A stretch of 64,000 nt of DNA from Sphingobacterium cellulitidis (GCA_002245855.1 NOUX01000004.1:186001-250000); one strand, 5' to 3'. Positions 46,626 to 57,356 are shown, numbered from the stretch's first letter. The notes: generated by a model from the sequence alone, not told the origin. Made by a program: numbers and translations.

Positions 46626-47200
46626 TACTCTTCCCCTAATTCTGTGCTCCATAACCCTAATTTATTATCCCTTGCATAGGTTTGCGCTTTCAGAAACAAA
46701 TCTTCGTATTTAATATTAGGAGTTATTGTCATCAAAATTCCATTTCCGCTTTTTACGATTAACTCATTTACCATTTCCCCATTTTCTAAGAATACATAAG
46801 CCAAAGTGCGTTCAAATTGATCCAACGAATCTACATCAAACTCCAATCGGACCTTTTGGCCATTCAGCAAATTCTCTAGGTATTCTTTTGATTCTTTTCC
46901 ATAAAATTGTTTTTTCTTTTTGAATGCATTACGGCTTTCAGGAGCGTCGATTCCGATAAAACGGATTTTTAATCCTTCAGGATGCATATTGTCAATCCAA
47001 AAAGTGTCGCCATCCACCACTTTTGTTACCGGATAGTAGAGATCCTTTTGAATACCATAGGATTTTTCATCAACTAAAGCTAGTTCTTTATTCTGTTGAA
47101 GATGAAGCTTGGCTTTTTCAGCACTTCTGGAGGTACACGAAAGTAAAAACGTTAATCCAATGCAAGCAACAATAAATCGATTAAGACGAAGTTTGACCAT
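46625..47200 (-). CDS. SNase-like thermonuclease lipoprotein
   Basis: A 191-residue staphylococcal-nuclease-fold protein behind a lipobox (LTFLLSCTS). The core VVDGDTFWI, IRFIGIDAPES (Arg, Asp and Glu in the SNase active-site places), FYGKESKEYL and QFERTLAYVFL (second catalytic Arg) are all present, so it should be an active calcium-dependent endonuclease in the envelope. An exact -7 element lies just upstream. Confidence 0.88.
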   Translation of the reverse strand: MVKLRLNRFIVACIGLTFLLSCTSRSAEKAKLHLQQNKELALVDEKSYGIQKDLYYPVTKVVDGDTFWIDNMHPEGLKIRFIGIDAPESRNAFKKKKQFYGKESKEYLENLLNGQKVRLEFDVDSLDQFERTLAYVFLENGEMVNELIVKSGNGILMTITPNIKYEDLFLKAQTYARDNKLGLWSTELGEE

Positions 47201-47216
47201 AAATTTTGTGTAAAAA

Positions 47217-47224
47217 CAAAGATA
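47217..47224 (-). promoter_or_regulatory. -7 element TATCTTTG of the nuclease gene
   Basis: Read on the minus strand it matches TAnnTTTG and ends 17 bases before the ATG at 47200, giving a leader of roughly 10 nt. Confidence 0.5.
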
Positions 47225-47666
47225 GACGTTAAGTTTCGAGAAATATTACGGGAAACCTTAATTCATAGGACAGAAAGGAACTGTTGTTGTTTTATTCTAG
47301 ATTCAAAACTTATTAATCTTAGTGTTTCCTTTCAATTTGAATAATAAATTTTATACATAAATTCTTTACAAAATAACTTTTTGACTTAAGCCCTCCGACG
47401 ATTATTATTTCTAAATAAATCTAATTCATAAAATATTTTACTTTATTTTCAAACCTAAATATTTACCAATTCAATATGAATGAAAATATGAAAATTGTCA
47501 ATGATTAGATAAGTGTATTGTCTTTCAATTATCAAATAATACTGATGGAAAAGCTAATCAAAACAACAAAAAATGTTAACAGCGTAAAAATTTTGAATTA
47601 TTAACTAGTTGGAATGCAATTAACCATTCTGAGAAATATCGTTTTATCTCACACATTGAATTTGAT
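47225..47666. other. Long AT-rich divergent intergenic region
   Basis: About 440 bases between divergent nuclease and ankyrin genes. It is strongly AT-rich with no open frame, repeat or stable hairpin that I can support. Confidence 0.6.
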
Positions 47667-48524
47667 ATGAATAATCCCCTTCCACTATTTCTAGGAATAA
47701 TATTTATTTTGTTTTCATGCGAAAACAAAGTTGAAAAATCGGTTAAAAACCCCAATCATATCAGTGAAAATGAACAAGTCCAAGCTGATAACGCACAACA
47801 GGACAATGATATAAAACAAGGAAATCAATCCCCTCAAATTGATACGCCGGCAACTGAAACGGTTGAAGAATTCTACAAAGCTATTTTCGATAAGGATGCT
47901 AAAAAAGTTGAACTATTGTTGGAAACAGAATTCCCGGCTAGTTATGCTCCTAAAAATAAAATTCCCCCATTACAGGCTGTAATCTGGACTTTCGATAATG
48001 TACAATTAGTAAAGTTGTTAGTTGAAGGAGGTGCGGGTATTCATAACAAAGATTTTTCAGCAGTATTGACTGCATCCGAATATGGCCGACTGGAGATCTT
48101 GAAGTATTTGATTGAAATAGGTTGTGATATCAAAAATAATGAAGCATTCAATAAGGCAGGATTTTATCAGTTTTATGAAGGAGCAAAATTACTCTTGAAA
48201 AAAGGAGCCAATCAAGAATTGGGTGATGTAAGAGGAAAAATTTGGGTATTCGAAAAGGCAGTAATTAAATCTGATTATGAGGTGTTAGATTTATTAAACC
48301 TATCAAATGATGAACTCAATTACTCGAATTGTAATGGTGAAACGGCCTTGATTATTGCTGTAAAGCAAAATAATTTAAAAATGGTAAAATATCTCCTTGG
48401 TAAAAATGTAGATAAAAATAAGCCTGAAACTTTTGATTGTGGAGATGATATTTCATTTGGGAAAACAGCGCTGGAATTGGCAAGAGAACATAAGTTTACA
48501 GATATTATTCCTTTATTAGAATAA
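47667..48524 (+). CDS. Ankyrin-repeat lipoprotein
   Basis: A 285-residue protein with lipoprotein signal (FILFSC) and a Gln/Asn-rich linker. From about residue 65 it has ankyrin repeats: PPLQAVIWTFDNVQLVKLLVEGGAG, AVLTASEYGRLEILKYLIEIGCD and GETALIIAVKQNNLKMVKYLLGKN are the clearest. The repeats likely bind a partner at the envelope. Function unknown. Confidence 0.82.
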   Translation: MNNPLPLFLGIIFILFSCENKVEKSVKNPNHISENEQVQADNAQQDNDIKQGNQSPQIDTPATETVEEFYKAIFDKDAKKVELLLETEFPASYAPKNKIPPLQAVIWTFDNVQLVKLLVEGGAGIHNKDFSAVLTASEYGRLEILKYLIEIGCDIKNNEAFNKAGFYQFYEGAKLLLKKGANQELGDVRGKIWVFEKAVIKSDYEVLDLLNLSNDELNYSNCNGETALIIAVKQNNLKMVKYLLGKNVDKNKPETFDCGDDISFGKTALELAREHKFTDIIPLLE

Positions 48525-48989
48525 TGGCTATATTATTTCTATTACATTTTAAATAGACAATATTTCGATTCCTGCTCAAAATAATAAATCATAATTTCAG
48601 CTCACAATTCTGATAAAAAATGAATCTTTATGATGAGTAATTCAATCAGAAATTAAAACTATAAGATGATTTCTTGTTAAATTTTGATTGAAATTAAATA
48701 TATTTAGCATAAGAACAAATACATCTTATATTTTGAGAACAACTCTTAAATTTATAGTAGCTTAATATTAGCCTCAAAAACCACAGGCTGATAATTCTTT
48801 CGTTGGGGTAATTCTGCCCTAACCGGTTTTTCATTTCATCATATCATTCATTCGTAGCCTTGCATTATTGAGCATTCTCATAATGTGTTTTGTATGATTC
48901 AATAAACTCATCCATTCCAAGCTGCCTACAATCATTCTGAATGATATCGAAAAATTCACTAAAGAATTTATTAAGCGAGATTATAAATA
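48525..48989. other. Intergenic region with possible gene remnant
   Basis: 465 bases without an intact gene. On the minus strand between about 48866 and 48965 one frame reads FFDIIQNDCRQLGMDEFIESYKT.. as protein-like sequence but is soon stopped. It may be the decayed end of a gene; I cannot name it. Confidence 0.3.
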
Positions 48990-49610
48990 ATGATTAAGGA
49001 AAGTACATGGAGGATAAAAGTTCTTAATCCTCCACATTTAAATAGACAATGCAGCCGTTGCAAAAACCATAAATTTTATTGCAGTGAGAAGTTCAGAATG
49101 AATGCTCAAAAAAAGAACATAGATATCTGGTTAATTTACAGATGTTCAAGCTGTGATAGTACCTTCAATATGACCATCCTGTCCAGAGCTAAATCAGATC
49201 TAATAGACAAAGGTTTGTTCGATAAATTTTCTAAGAATGATAAAGAAACAGCGTGGGAATATGCCTTTTCATCAGAAATTGGAAAGAAAAATAATGTCGA
49301 AATTGATTTTGGCAGTGTTGAATATCAGATAAAATACAATGCCGATCCACTAGAGGATTTATTAAAGTCTGACTATAGTTCAATAGTCTTTCGAATTGAT
49401 TATCCTTTTAATTTTCAACTTAAAACATCGTCCATCATTAAGACCTGTCTAAACCTTTCAACAAGCCAACTGAATAAATTGATTGAAGCAAAAGTCATTT
49501 ATGTTAAAGGGAGCCCTCTTATGAGGAAATATAAGCTAAGAAATGGAGATGTCGTCCAGATCAATATAAAGAGATTTCGAGAGATATATGGTATGTGGGA
49601 CAACAAATAA
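48990..49610 (+). CDS. DUF1062-family protein
   Basis: A 206-residue soluble protein. Two CxxC pairs, QCSRCKNH and YRCSSCDSTFN, flank a basic stretch and form a likely zinc ribbon typical of DUF1062. The last 60 residues (LNLSTSQLNKLIEAKVI then KYKLRNGDVVQINI) look like an S4-type RNA-binding module. The combination points to an RNA- or ribosome-related role, but the family is uncharacterised. It is monocistronic. Confidence 0.75.
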   Translation: MIKESTWRIKVLNPPHLNRQCSRCKNHKFYCSEKFRMNAQKKNIDIWLIYRCSSCDSTFNMTILSRAKSDLIDKGLFDKFSKNDKETAWEYAFSSEIGKKNNVEIDFGSVEYQIKYNADPLEDLLKSDYSSIVFRIDYPFNFQLKTSSIIKTCLNLSTSQLNKLIEAKVIYVKGSPLMRKYKLRNGDVVQINIKRFREIYGMWDNK

Positions 49611-49689
49611 AAAAGAGCTTAAAAACTTTTTAATCATACCCTGAGTCCTTTATTGCCAATTTTGAATAGTCCTCTCTTTCAAAGACATC

Positions 49690-49736
49690 GGATCATAATA
49701 AAGCTTCAATCATAGATTGAAGCTTTATTATGATCC
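49690..49736. terminator. Bidirectional terminator between converging genes
   Basis: A perfect 21-bp stem (49690-49710 with 49716-49736) around loop CATAG. It separates the DUF1062 gene (+) from the EEP-family gene (-). Confidence 0.8.
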
Positions 49737-49771
49737 TTATTGGACAATAGCCAAAGTTCAGCAACTTATTC

Positions 49772-50755
49772 CTATTTTATCAACTTCAATTTTGCATACA
49801 GCGGCAGGTGGTCAGAAACAGAACCAACTTCATTTATTACTCGACTTTCCAGCAGTTTAAAATGATCGCTGAAGAAGATATAGTCCAACCGCATTGCTGG
49901 TTTGTCAGATGGATAGGTGAAGAAGTTGCCTTTATCATTCATGGCTGCAGCCTGAATGTTCTTATCCAAGAATGTCTTAATTGTTGGATTTCTCTCTTCA
50001 GGACTGCTGTTAAAATCACCAACTAAAATAGTTGGATATCTTTTGATGCAATTTTCATATAGGTCAAGGACTGTTTCAGAGTGCTTTTGTCGGGTATCTT
50101 GATCAAAAGCTTCAAGATGTACATTGATGACCAAGATATCTTGATTTTCGAACTTTAAAGTACATATTTGAGCTAGACGGTCCAGGTAAAAAGCCTTGTA
50201 ATAGAATGGAGCACTTTCCACACTAGCTAAGGTATCTATCTTCTGTTTTTTAATTTCGAATTTTGAAATTAGGGATTGACCAGAAATAATCTTTTTGAAG
50301 TGAATATTGATCGGCCAGTAGGGGTAGGGAACATATTCCTTGTCCCAGTTAGTTGCCCTTGCAGCAAAAGGATAATGCTTATTGGCCAATTCAAATTCTT
50401 GGTCAATTTCAAAGCTGCGATGCGAGCCATAATCTATTTCTTGGAAAGCAACAATATCAGGATTTAATTCTTTGAGAAAAGATTTCATAAAAGATAGGTT
50501 CTGTTCATGGAATTTTCTCTCTTGCTTTACTCGCAAATTATTGGTCATGCCACTTAGGTAGCCGATATTATAAGTCATTATACTTAGAGTAGAATCATTT
50601 TTTGAAGACGAACTCAAGGTCTGGTCCGATAGTCTTATGATTTGACTAACGGCTCGCTTATCATGAGTCTGTCCGCTTGCCCAATAATAGATATAGATAG
50701 GCAGAACAGCTAAGATTCCCAATAAAAGTATGGCGAGGAATAAAGTCTTCTTCAT
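49772..50755 (-). CDS. Endonuclease/exonuclease/phosphatase-family protein
   Basis: A 327-residue EEP-fold hydrolase with an N-terminal membrane anchor (FLAILLLGILAVLPIYIYYW). The catalytic motifs TYNIGYLSG, AFQEIDYG (Glu), VHLEAF, VGDFNSSP (Asp-Asn) and SDHLPLYA (His) are intact, so a metal-dependent phosphodiesterase or nuclease is expected, acting at or outside the inner membrane. It is 2 bases downstream of the TonB-receptor remnant and probably shared its operon. Confidence 0.85.
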   Translation of the reverse strand: MKKTLFLAILLLGILAVLPIYIYYWASGQTHDKRAVSQIIRLSDQTLSSSSKNDSTLSIMTYNIGYLSGMTNNLRVKQERKFHEQNLSFMKSFLKELNPDIVAFQEIDYGSHRSFEIDQEFELANKHYPFAARATNWDKEYVPYPYWPINIHFKKIISGQSLISKFEIKKQKIDTLASVESAPFYYKAFYLDRLAQICTLKFENQDILVINVHLEAFDQDTRQKHSETVLDLYENCIKRYPTILVGDFNSSPEERNPTIKTFLDKNIQAAAMNDKGNFFTYPSDKPAMRLDYIFFSDHFKLLESRVINEVGSVSDHLPLYAKLKLIK

Positions 50756-50757
50756 GA

Positions 50758-52381
50758 TTATAGATTTAATCCAAATGAGGCTCCATAAATTGCTCTTGGC
50801 CCAGCCACAAACGTAGGTAAGTCAATATTGTCACCAGAATTCCCAGCGTCCATCACGTATTTTTGATCGAGGATGTTTTTGCCAAAAACGCCAATTTCAA
50901 AGCTGCGTTTATTAGATTTTTTGAACTTGAACCCTAGGGTCGCAATCATGATTCCAAACCCTTCCTGAGAAAGCACTTCGCGGTTTTCGTCTTCAAAGTA
51001 AACCTTGGATTTGAAATTGAAATTCGGTCTAAGGAAAATCTGTTTTGTAGGGGATAATTCATGTGCTGCATCAAAACCAACGGTTATACTATGCTTAGGT
51101 ACCATTCTGAACGTATTGCCTGCAAAGACCTGTTGGTTTCCCTGAGAATCTTTCTCGTTGAACCTGGCATCCACATAAGCATAATTAGAAAATACATTCA
51201 ATGATTTCAGTAGTTGGTATTCGATTGTTCCTTCAAAACCATAGGACCTTGCTTTACCAGCATCTTCAGCAACAGGTTGTACACCGACAGTTCCTTCTAC
51301 TTGAACTAATCGCGTTGTTTGGAAATTTGACCAATCATAATAATAACCTGCAAAAGCATAAGACAGTTTATTGTTGTATATGCCTTTAATACCCAGTTCA
51401 TAGTTCCATACAATCTCCGCCTTTAAATTTTTGTTGGCTCCAGGCCAGATATAAATTACCGGAGGTCTTCTACCTTTTGACACTGTTGCATAGATATTAT
51501 GTTGGCTATGAAATTTGTAATTCATGGCCAAACGACCTACATAGGAGAAGTAGTTCTTTGATTCCGTGATCCAATTATTGGCAACTGGTGCAAGCAGATT
51601 ATTGTTTTTGTTTTGCATCTGAGCGATAATGCTTGGGTCTTTAGATTCTGGCGCGAGATATCCACCTGTTAATCGTTCAAAAGTACCCCTGATACCCGCT
51701 GTTAATTTAAATTTTTCAGTCAGATCATAGGTGCCATCCAAGAAAATATCAAAGGAATTAGTCCTTCCGAGTAAGGAATAGCTTTCATAATGAGAAGGAC
51801 TCAATGGAGCTCCTGAAATAGCATTCAATTGTTCTGCCTGTTCTGCAGCAAACCTATTCAGTAAATTCTTTAAAACATCAGCTGTCAATTCCCCAGAAGG
51901 AACAAGCTGTTTGAGTAAAGCTTGATATTCAGCAGGTAATACAGCCATAAAATTCATGGAATTCAGCTCATAGCTCAACATCTCGTAAATGTTGGGCATT
52001 GTTCGGTAGGGTTGAGGCACTCCATTCAATAATAGTGGAGGACTTAAAGGAAAAATCTTATCCACTAAATTGTTGATTACCCCTGTATATTGAGCAAAAC
52101 TTGAAGCTCCATCCCCCATGTTTTTAAAAGCTCCTGTCAGTTGTTTTTTGAACTGCGCATTGAATAGGCTAGAAGCAAATGCGGGGAAAAGATTTTGTTC
52201 ATTCACATCTAATCCAACCGTTTCCTTAGAGTCCTCATAGAAATAATTCAAGCCAATAAATCCATTGAACCTATTGCCTTTGTTGTAATTCAGCCTTAAT
52301 TCCTGAGAGAATTGTTTGCCAAAGGAATGATCCTTGGCAAAATAGTGTAATAACAAAAAGAAATAATATTGTCTTTTTCAT
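50758..52381 (-). pseudogene. TonB-dependent receptor, plug domain deleted and frame broken
   Basis: The long frame (from about 52356) is the beta-barrel of a receptor: repeated outer-membrane strands, YGFEGTIEYQLLKSLNVFSN and a final aromatic strand YGASFGLNL. It lacks the CarboxypepD-like and plug domains that a full receptor of 750-900 residues should have. Just upstream, from ATG 52381, a normal signal peptide MKKTILFLFVITLFCQG is present but in another frame. So the gene has lost its middle by a deletion that fused the signal to the barrel out of frame. It cannot make a working receptor. Confidence 0.78.
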
Positions 52382-52655
52382 GTTATGATAGCTAATAAAC
52401 GTTACTGTCTCTTTTTAGAATGGATGAATATGTTCTGTTCATTATTCATTTTGAATTTACTATTTTTTTAATAAACACTACTTGGCAAATTTCCTTGATT
52501 AGATACAAATACTCAAATGATATATTTAGCCAGTTAGAGGATTTTAATGTGAATCAGGGATGTATCAGAGATTAAGTTACAACTTTCGTTAATTCAGATA
52601 CTCTGCATTTAGGTAGGTTTCTGAAATTTGTATTATAATTTAAACAGCAAAAGAT

Positions 52656-53602
52656 ATGCAAACGATATTAGGGGCTAATGGTCAGATTGGTGAAGAACTC
52701 GCAAGAGAACTTAAAAGAAATTTTACTTCATCAATACGAATTGTCAGTAGAGCTGCGAAAAAGGTAAATGACACCGACGAAGTTTTTTCTGCAGATTTAT
52801 CGATTCGTGAGAAAGCGATAGAGGCGGTAAAAGGCAGTGATGTTGCCTATTTTACATTAGGACTTCCTATCAGTTCAGATCTTTGGGAAAGGCAGTTTCC
52901 GCTTATCCTTCGTAATGTAATTGATGCCTGTAAGATTAATAATACAAAATTGGTCTTCTTTGATAATACATATATGTATCCCCAGGATGATCGGGTATTG
53001 ACCGAAAAAACAGCTTTTGCCCCAGTGGGAAGAAAGGGTAGAGTTAGAAGAAAAATGGCGGAAATGCTGTTAAAGGAAATTGAATCCGGTGAATTGGAAG
53101 CGGTTATTTGTCGTGCTCCAGAATTTTATGGTCCTGGCAAAACGCAGAGTATTACAAATACCTTGATTTTAACAACATAAAAGAAGGTAAAAGATTGAAA
53201 GTTCCTTTGAGCGTAAATAAGAAAAGAAGCCTGATTTGGACTCCTGATGCAAGTCGGGCTACTGCTTTAATTGGGAACACCCCTGACGCATTTGGTCAGA
53301 CATGGCATCTCCCAGTAGATAAAAACCATTCTACCTATAAAGAGTTTATCCAAATAGCTTCAAGCATTTATAGCAGAGACCTGAAATATTCTGTTATTCC
53401 AAAATTGATGTTTAAAATAGGTTCATTTTTTAACAAAAGTTTAAAGGAATTACTGGAGCTTCTTCCTCGATATGAACATGATAATATATTTGACGATTCA
53501 AAATTCAGAAAAAAATTTCCAGACTTTCAGGTCACATCATATAAGCAGGGAATCAGTATTATCAAAGATGAACAACGATTAGGAAACAAAATAATTAAGT
53601 AA
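52656..53602 (+). pseudogene. NAD(P)-binding epimerase/NmrA-like protein, frameshifted
   Basis: The first frame (52656-53180) carries the Rossmann loop LGANGQIGEELAREL and CRAPEFYGPGKTQ; the second (to 53602) continues with NNIKEGKRLKVPLS, SLIWTPDASRATALIGN and DAFGQTWHLP. The break is at the four-T run 53167-53170: one extra T gives TNTLIFNNIKEG and joins both halves into about 315 residues. As read the protein loses its substrate-binding half. It sits just before an AraC regulator on the same strand. Confidence 0.78.
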
Positions 53603-53609
53603 ATTAGTC

Positions 53610-54545
53610 ATGTTTAAATATGAAAATAAACATATGAATACTCCGGAAAAAGTATCATCAATAAGTACACTTCATCAATTCTTAGGGTTGGAGAAACCTG
53701 CTAATCCGCTGATTAGTGTATTTAATTTTGATGATGTTAATCTGGAATCGAAAACTTTTCTCAATGCAATCAGCACTGACTTTTATGTTATTGCCCTAAA
53801 AAAGGACTGTGCAGGTGGAAAATGCAGATATGGCCAGCAATACTATGATTTTGATGAAGGTATCATGTATTTTATTGCACCACATCAGGTCCTTCGGTTT
53901 GATGATATATTGCTTAATAAAGTAAGAGGGTTTGTCCTGCTGGTACATCCGGATTTTCTGCATGGTTATGGATTGGCAGCCAACATAAAAGAATATGGAT
54001 ATTTTTCCTATTCGGCCAATGAAGCTTTGCACCTTTCTGTAAAGGAAGAGAAAACCATTTTTGATATCATAGCGAATATTGAACAGGAAATTGATATCAA
54101 CATGGATTCATTTACTCAAGATTTACTTGTCTCGAACCTTGAACTTTTGTTAAAATATTGTGACCGTTACTATAACCGCCAATTTTTGACCCGCAGGAAA
54201 GTGAATAGTGACCTCCTTTCCAAGTTGGAACTATTACTGGACGATTATTTCAAAAATGATAATTTATCCATTAGCGGAATACCTTCTGTTCACTCCATTG
54301 CTGATAAATTACACCTAAGTGCAAATTATTTGAGCGATATGTTAAGAGTGCAAACAGGGCAAACCACGCAGCAGCATATCCAGAATAGATTAATCGAGAA
54401 AGCAAAAGAATTGCTCTCTAATACCTCAATTTCGGTCTCAGAAATTGCTTATCAGCTTGGATTTGAACATCCGCAATCATTTCACCGTCTTTTTAAAAGC
54501 CGAACATCACTTTCCCCACTGCAATTCAGATCATCATTAAATTAG
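53610..54545 (+). CDS. AraC-family transcriptional regulator
   Basis: A 311-residue regulator with a C-terminal AraC/XylS domain: VHSIADKLHLSANYLSDMLRVQTG, then ISVSEIAYQLGFEHPQSFHRLFKSRTSLSPLQFR. The N-terminal half is cupin-like. ATG 53634 (MNTPE) is an alternative start. It lies 7 bases after the frameshifted NAD(P)-binding gene and upstream of the DJ-1/PfpI gene, which it may regulate. Confidence 0.9.
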   Translation: MFKYENKHMNTPEKVSSISTLHQFLGLEKPANPLISVFNFDDVNLESKTFLNAISTDFYVIALKKDCAGGKCRYGQQYYDFDEGIMYFIAPHQVLRFDDILLNKVRGFVLLVHPDFLHGYGLAANIKEYGYFSYSANEALHLSVKEEKTIFDIIANIEQEIDINMDSFTQDLLVSNLELLLKYCDRYYNRQFLTRRKVNSDLLSKLELLLDDYFKNDNLSISGIPSVHSIADKLHLSANYLSDMLRVQTGQTTQQHIQNRLIEKAKELLSNTSISVSEIAYQLGFEHPQSFHRLFKSRTSLSPLQFRSSLN

Positions 54546-54660
54546 CACATCGCTTTAAAACAAAAGTTGAAAAACAGAGATTTAGTTAGTAACTCCTTTA
54601 ATTTAGCTACTTCCAAATAATCTAATATTGCGAATTTTATGGTATTCAAATAAGTTATCT

Positions 54661-55353
54661 ATGAAAAAGCTTTTATTAATAGTTACCAATGTCGATAAAT
54701 ATACAAGCGGCCTGCCAACTGGATTATGGCTCAGTGAGCTTACCCATATTTATCATAAAGCCAAAGAGAACAAATGGAAAATAACAATAGCAAGTCCAAA
54801 GGGAGGTCATGTACCAATTGACCCTGAAAGTCTTAAACCATTTGTTCTTGATAAAGTATCAAAAGATTTTTATGAAGATCCATTATTTATGGAAGAGCTG
54901 AACCATTCAAAAAATCTAAAAGAAGTAATAAATGAATCTTTTGATGCTGTATATCTTGCTGGAGGGCATGCAACAATGTATGATTTTCCAGATGATGAGA
55001 ATATTAAAAACATTATCAGTAAACAATTCGAAAACGGGAAAATGGTCGCCGCAATCTGTCATGGTGTAGGTGGATTGTTAAATGTAAGGCTAACCAATGG
55101 TGAGTATATGATCAAAGGAAAATCAATGACAGGATTTGACTGGTTTGAGGAAAGCATTGCTAGAAGAAAAGGGGAAGTACCGTTCAATCTTGAAGCTGCC
55201 ATCAAAGAACGAGGTGCCAATTTTAAAAAAGCTCTGATCCCAATGACCTCCAATGTAGTTGTTTATGGTAATTTGATAACTGGCCAAAATCCGTTCAGTT
55301 CAAAGGAAATGGCAAAAGTAGTTGTTGAGCAACTGAAAAAAAATAAACTTTGA
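54661..55353 (+). CDS. DJ-1/PfpI (Hsp31-type) glutamine-amidotransferase-like protein
   Basis: About 230 residues. AVYLAGGHATMYDFPD and the nucleophile elbow AAICHGVGGLL (Cys) are characteristic of the Hsp31/HchA-like branch, which includes glyoxalase III and stress chaperones. ATG 54661 (MKKLL) is chosen since the upstream codons do not fit the fold. Cytoplasmic. It often accompanies AraC regulators and NAD(P)-binding genes in stress loci of this type. Confidence 0.88.
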   Translation: MKKLLLIVTNVDKYTSGLPTGLWLSELTHIYHKAKENKWKITIASPKGGHVPIDPESLKPFVLDKVSKDFYEDPLFMEELNHSKNLKEVINESFDAVYLAGGHATMYDFPDDENIKNIISKQFENGKMVAAICHGVGGLLNVRLTNGEYMIKGKSMTGFDWFEESIARRKGEVPFNLEAAIKERGANFKKALIPMTSNVVVYGNLITGQNPFSSKEMAKVVVEQLKKNKL

Positions 55354-55474
55354 TGAACAGAAATTAGTTGAGTTTTTTAAACCATATTCCCCAGGCTATC
55401 TAGAAACCTTATAAAAATTAATAAATTTTTATAAGGTATCAACTATATGTTATTAAATAAGAAAGTTGTTTTAA

Positions 55475-56596
55475 AATTCTAAAGATTGGAACCCAAAGGT
55501 ATTAGGTAAAGGATTAAAAATTTCATCTGGATTAAAATTCAGCTCTGTCAGTTCTGATAATAATTTAATGGTCAAAGAAATTGAAGGAGGAGTTTGGAAG
55601 GAAGATATAAAGAGCAGTAACCACTTTATTTATCAAGAAAAGATAGGAGCAGCATATCTTTCCTTAGATGCGCCTCTCAGTAGGGGGATTCACATAAATG
55701 TTGGAACACGAATAGAAAATACTTGGGCACATGGCAAATCGAGGACCACATGTGAAGAAAGCAATCGTTCCTATTTTGATTTTTTCCCTTCTATTTCAGC
55801 CACTAAATCGTTCAATGATAAACATAAAGTAACATTGAATTATAATAGAAGGATTACAAGACCTAACTATGAGCTATTAAATCCATTTGTTCGATATCTG
55901 GATCCGTTCACGATTCAGACTGGATATCCGAGGATCCAACCAATGTATTCAAACGCGGTAGAACTTAATAGCATCTTTGGCGAGAAATACCAGTTAGCAG
56001 TGTTTTATAATAATTTAAGTGATGTCTTTAATGTTATCTTAAATCAAGATGACGAAACTAAAGTCACAACAATTCAGACCCTCAACCTCGATTCACAGAA
56101 TGAATGGGGACTGAGAAGCAATTTTGCAGTAAAGGTATTCAAATGGTGGGACACCAATAATTCGGTTGTATTTAATAAAGTGAAATTTAATGCCCAAATC
56201 AATGGATCGGTATTGGATGTTAAGCAATACTCCTATAACTTCCGAACGCAGCATGACATAGAGATCTATGAGGGAGTGAAAATACAGATGGTAGCTAGTT
56301 TTATAGGGCCCTCAAGATTTGGGCAATTTAGGCAGGCCCCTCAGCAATGGCTGGATCTGGGAATGCAGAAATCTTTCCTAAATGGAAGATTACAAGCAAA
56401 TATTATAGCTACGGACGTCTTTAAAAGTCAAAACTTCTTTGCAAATATAGATTTTGGAAACATTAAAACAGTAAATAGGGAGTATTATTCCAATCAATCT
56501 ATCAGTTTTAGTCTAAAATATACTTTTAAGAAAGGTAAGGATATTCAAATTGAGGGAAAAGAGGGTGCTACCGAAGAAAAAGGAAGAATGAATTAG
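55475..56596 (+). pseudogene. Outer-membrane beta-barrel protein (OMP_b-brl_3 type), C-terminal fragment
   Basis: The frame from about 55475 reads DWNPKVLGKGLKISSGLKF and continues as the C-terminal barrel of the TonB-receptor-like OMP_b-brl_3 family (FFPSISATKSFNDKH, LNYNRRITRPNYELLNPF, ISFSLKYTF). Intact members are about 750-800 residues with an N-terminal carboxypeptidase-like and plug region, which is absent; an in-frame stop precedes the fragment. The 374-codon remnant therefore lacks a signal peptide and start. Confidence 0.75.
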
Positions 56597-56726
56597 AATT
56601 TGGACAGAAGTTAACTATTAATCAAGTCTAGACTTATTCGTTGATTGCCGTTTCTAAGTTGAGTAATGTTTCATCGTAGAATTTATCCCTTTCAGTTTTC
56701 AGTGGAGTGTTAACGCTGTTATAATA

Positions 56727-56760
56727 GGAATGCCAAAATCTCCCCAGATTTTGGCATTCC
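56727..56760. terminator. Hairpin terminator between converging genes
   Basis: A perfect 15-bp stem GGAATGCCAAAATCT / AGATTTTGGCATTCC around CCCC. It lies between the barrel fragment (+) and the reductase gene (-). Confidence 0.7.
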
Positions 56761-56798
56761 CAACTTCTTATTTAAAACTGTATTATTCAACAGTCGAC

Positions 56799-57329
56799 TT
56801 AGAAGTTATTTAGAAAACCCAAGTAAGAGGGTACGCTTTTTTCAACCCATTCCTTTGTACTGTTCAACTCTATTCCATAGTATGAAAAGAACGGTCTGTA
56901 ATCCGCTTTTATATATTCAAAAGTCAACTCAAAAGGGCGAAGTAATTCATCCAAAGTATATTTGTATTTTTCCTTTGGACTATATTCGCACTCATCAATT
57001 CCTACTGAAACGGCTAATGCTATTTTCTTTCCACCAACCTTATAACCACTTTTACTCCCGTAAGCCCAACCATACGTTAGGACTTCATCCAACCATTTTT
57101 TGAAAAACGGCGGACAGTTAAACCAATAAAAAGGAAACTGAAATACAATCTTATCGTACTGCTCTATTAGTTTTTGCTCTGCCTTTACTTCTATTTTTTC
57201 ATCGGGATAGACCTTGTGCAACTCGTGGATATAGTATTTATCGGGATGTTTATTTAATTCTTCCATCCACCTTTTGTTAATTATTGAACTCTCTATATTG
57301 GGATGGATAACAACTATTAATGTCTTCAT
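56799..57329 (-). CDS. NAD(P)H-dependent oxidoreductase, flavodoxin-like (KefF/MdaB type)
   Basis: A 176-residue FMN-binding quinone-reductase-like protein: IVVIHPNIESS at the N-terminus, FQFPFYWFNCPPFFKKWLDEV and YGWAYGSKSG are conserved in this group. It reduces quinones or nitro compounds with NAD(P)H. It is divergent from the HxlR regulator, a classical pair, so it is likely repressed by HxlR and induced by electrophiles. Confidence 0.88.
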   Translation of the reverse strand: MKTLIVVIHPNIESSIINKRWMEELNKHPDKYYIHELHKVYPDEKIEVKAEQKLIEQYDKIVFQFPFYWFNCPPFFKKWLDEVLTYGWAYGSKSGYKVGGKKIALAVSVGIDECEYSPKEKYKYTLDELLRPFELTFEYIKADYRPFFSYYGIELNSTKEWVEKSVPSYLGFLNNF

Positions 57330-57356
57330 ATATCATTTTAACTAAAAACTACAGTA

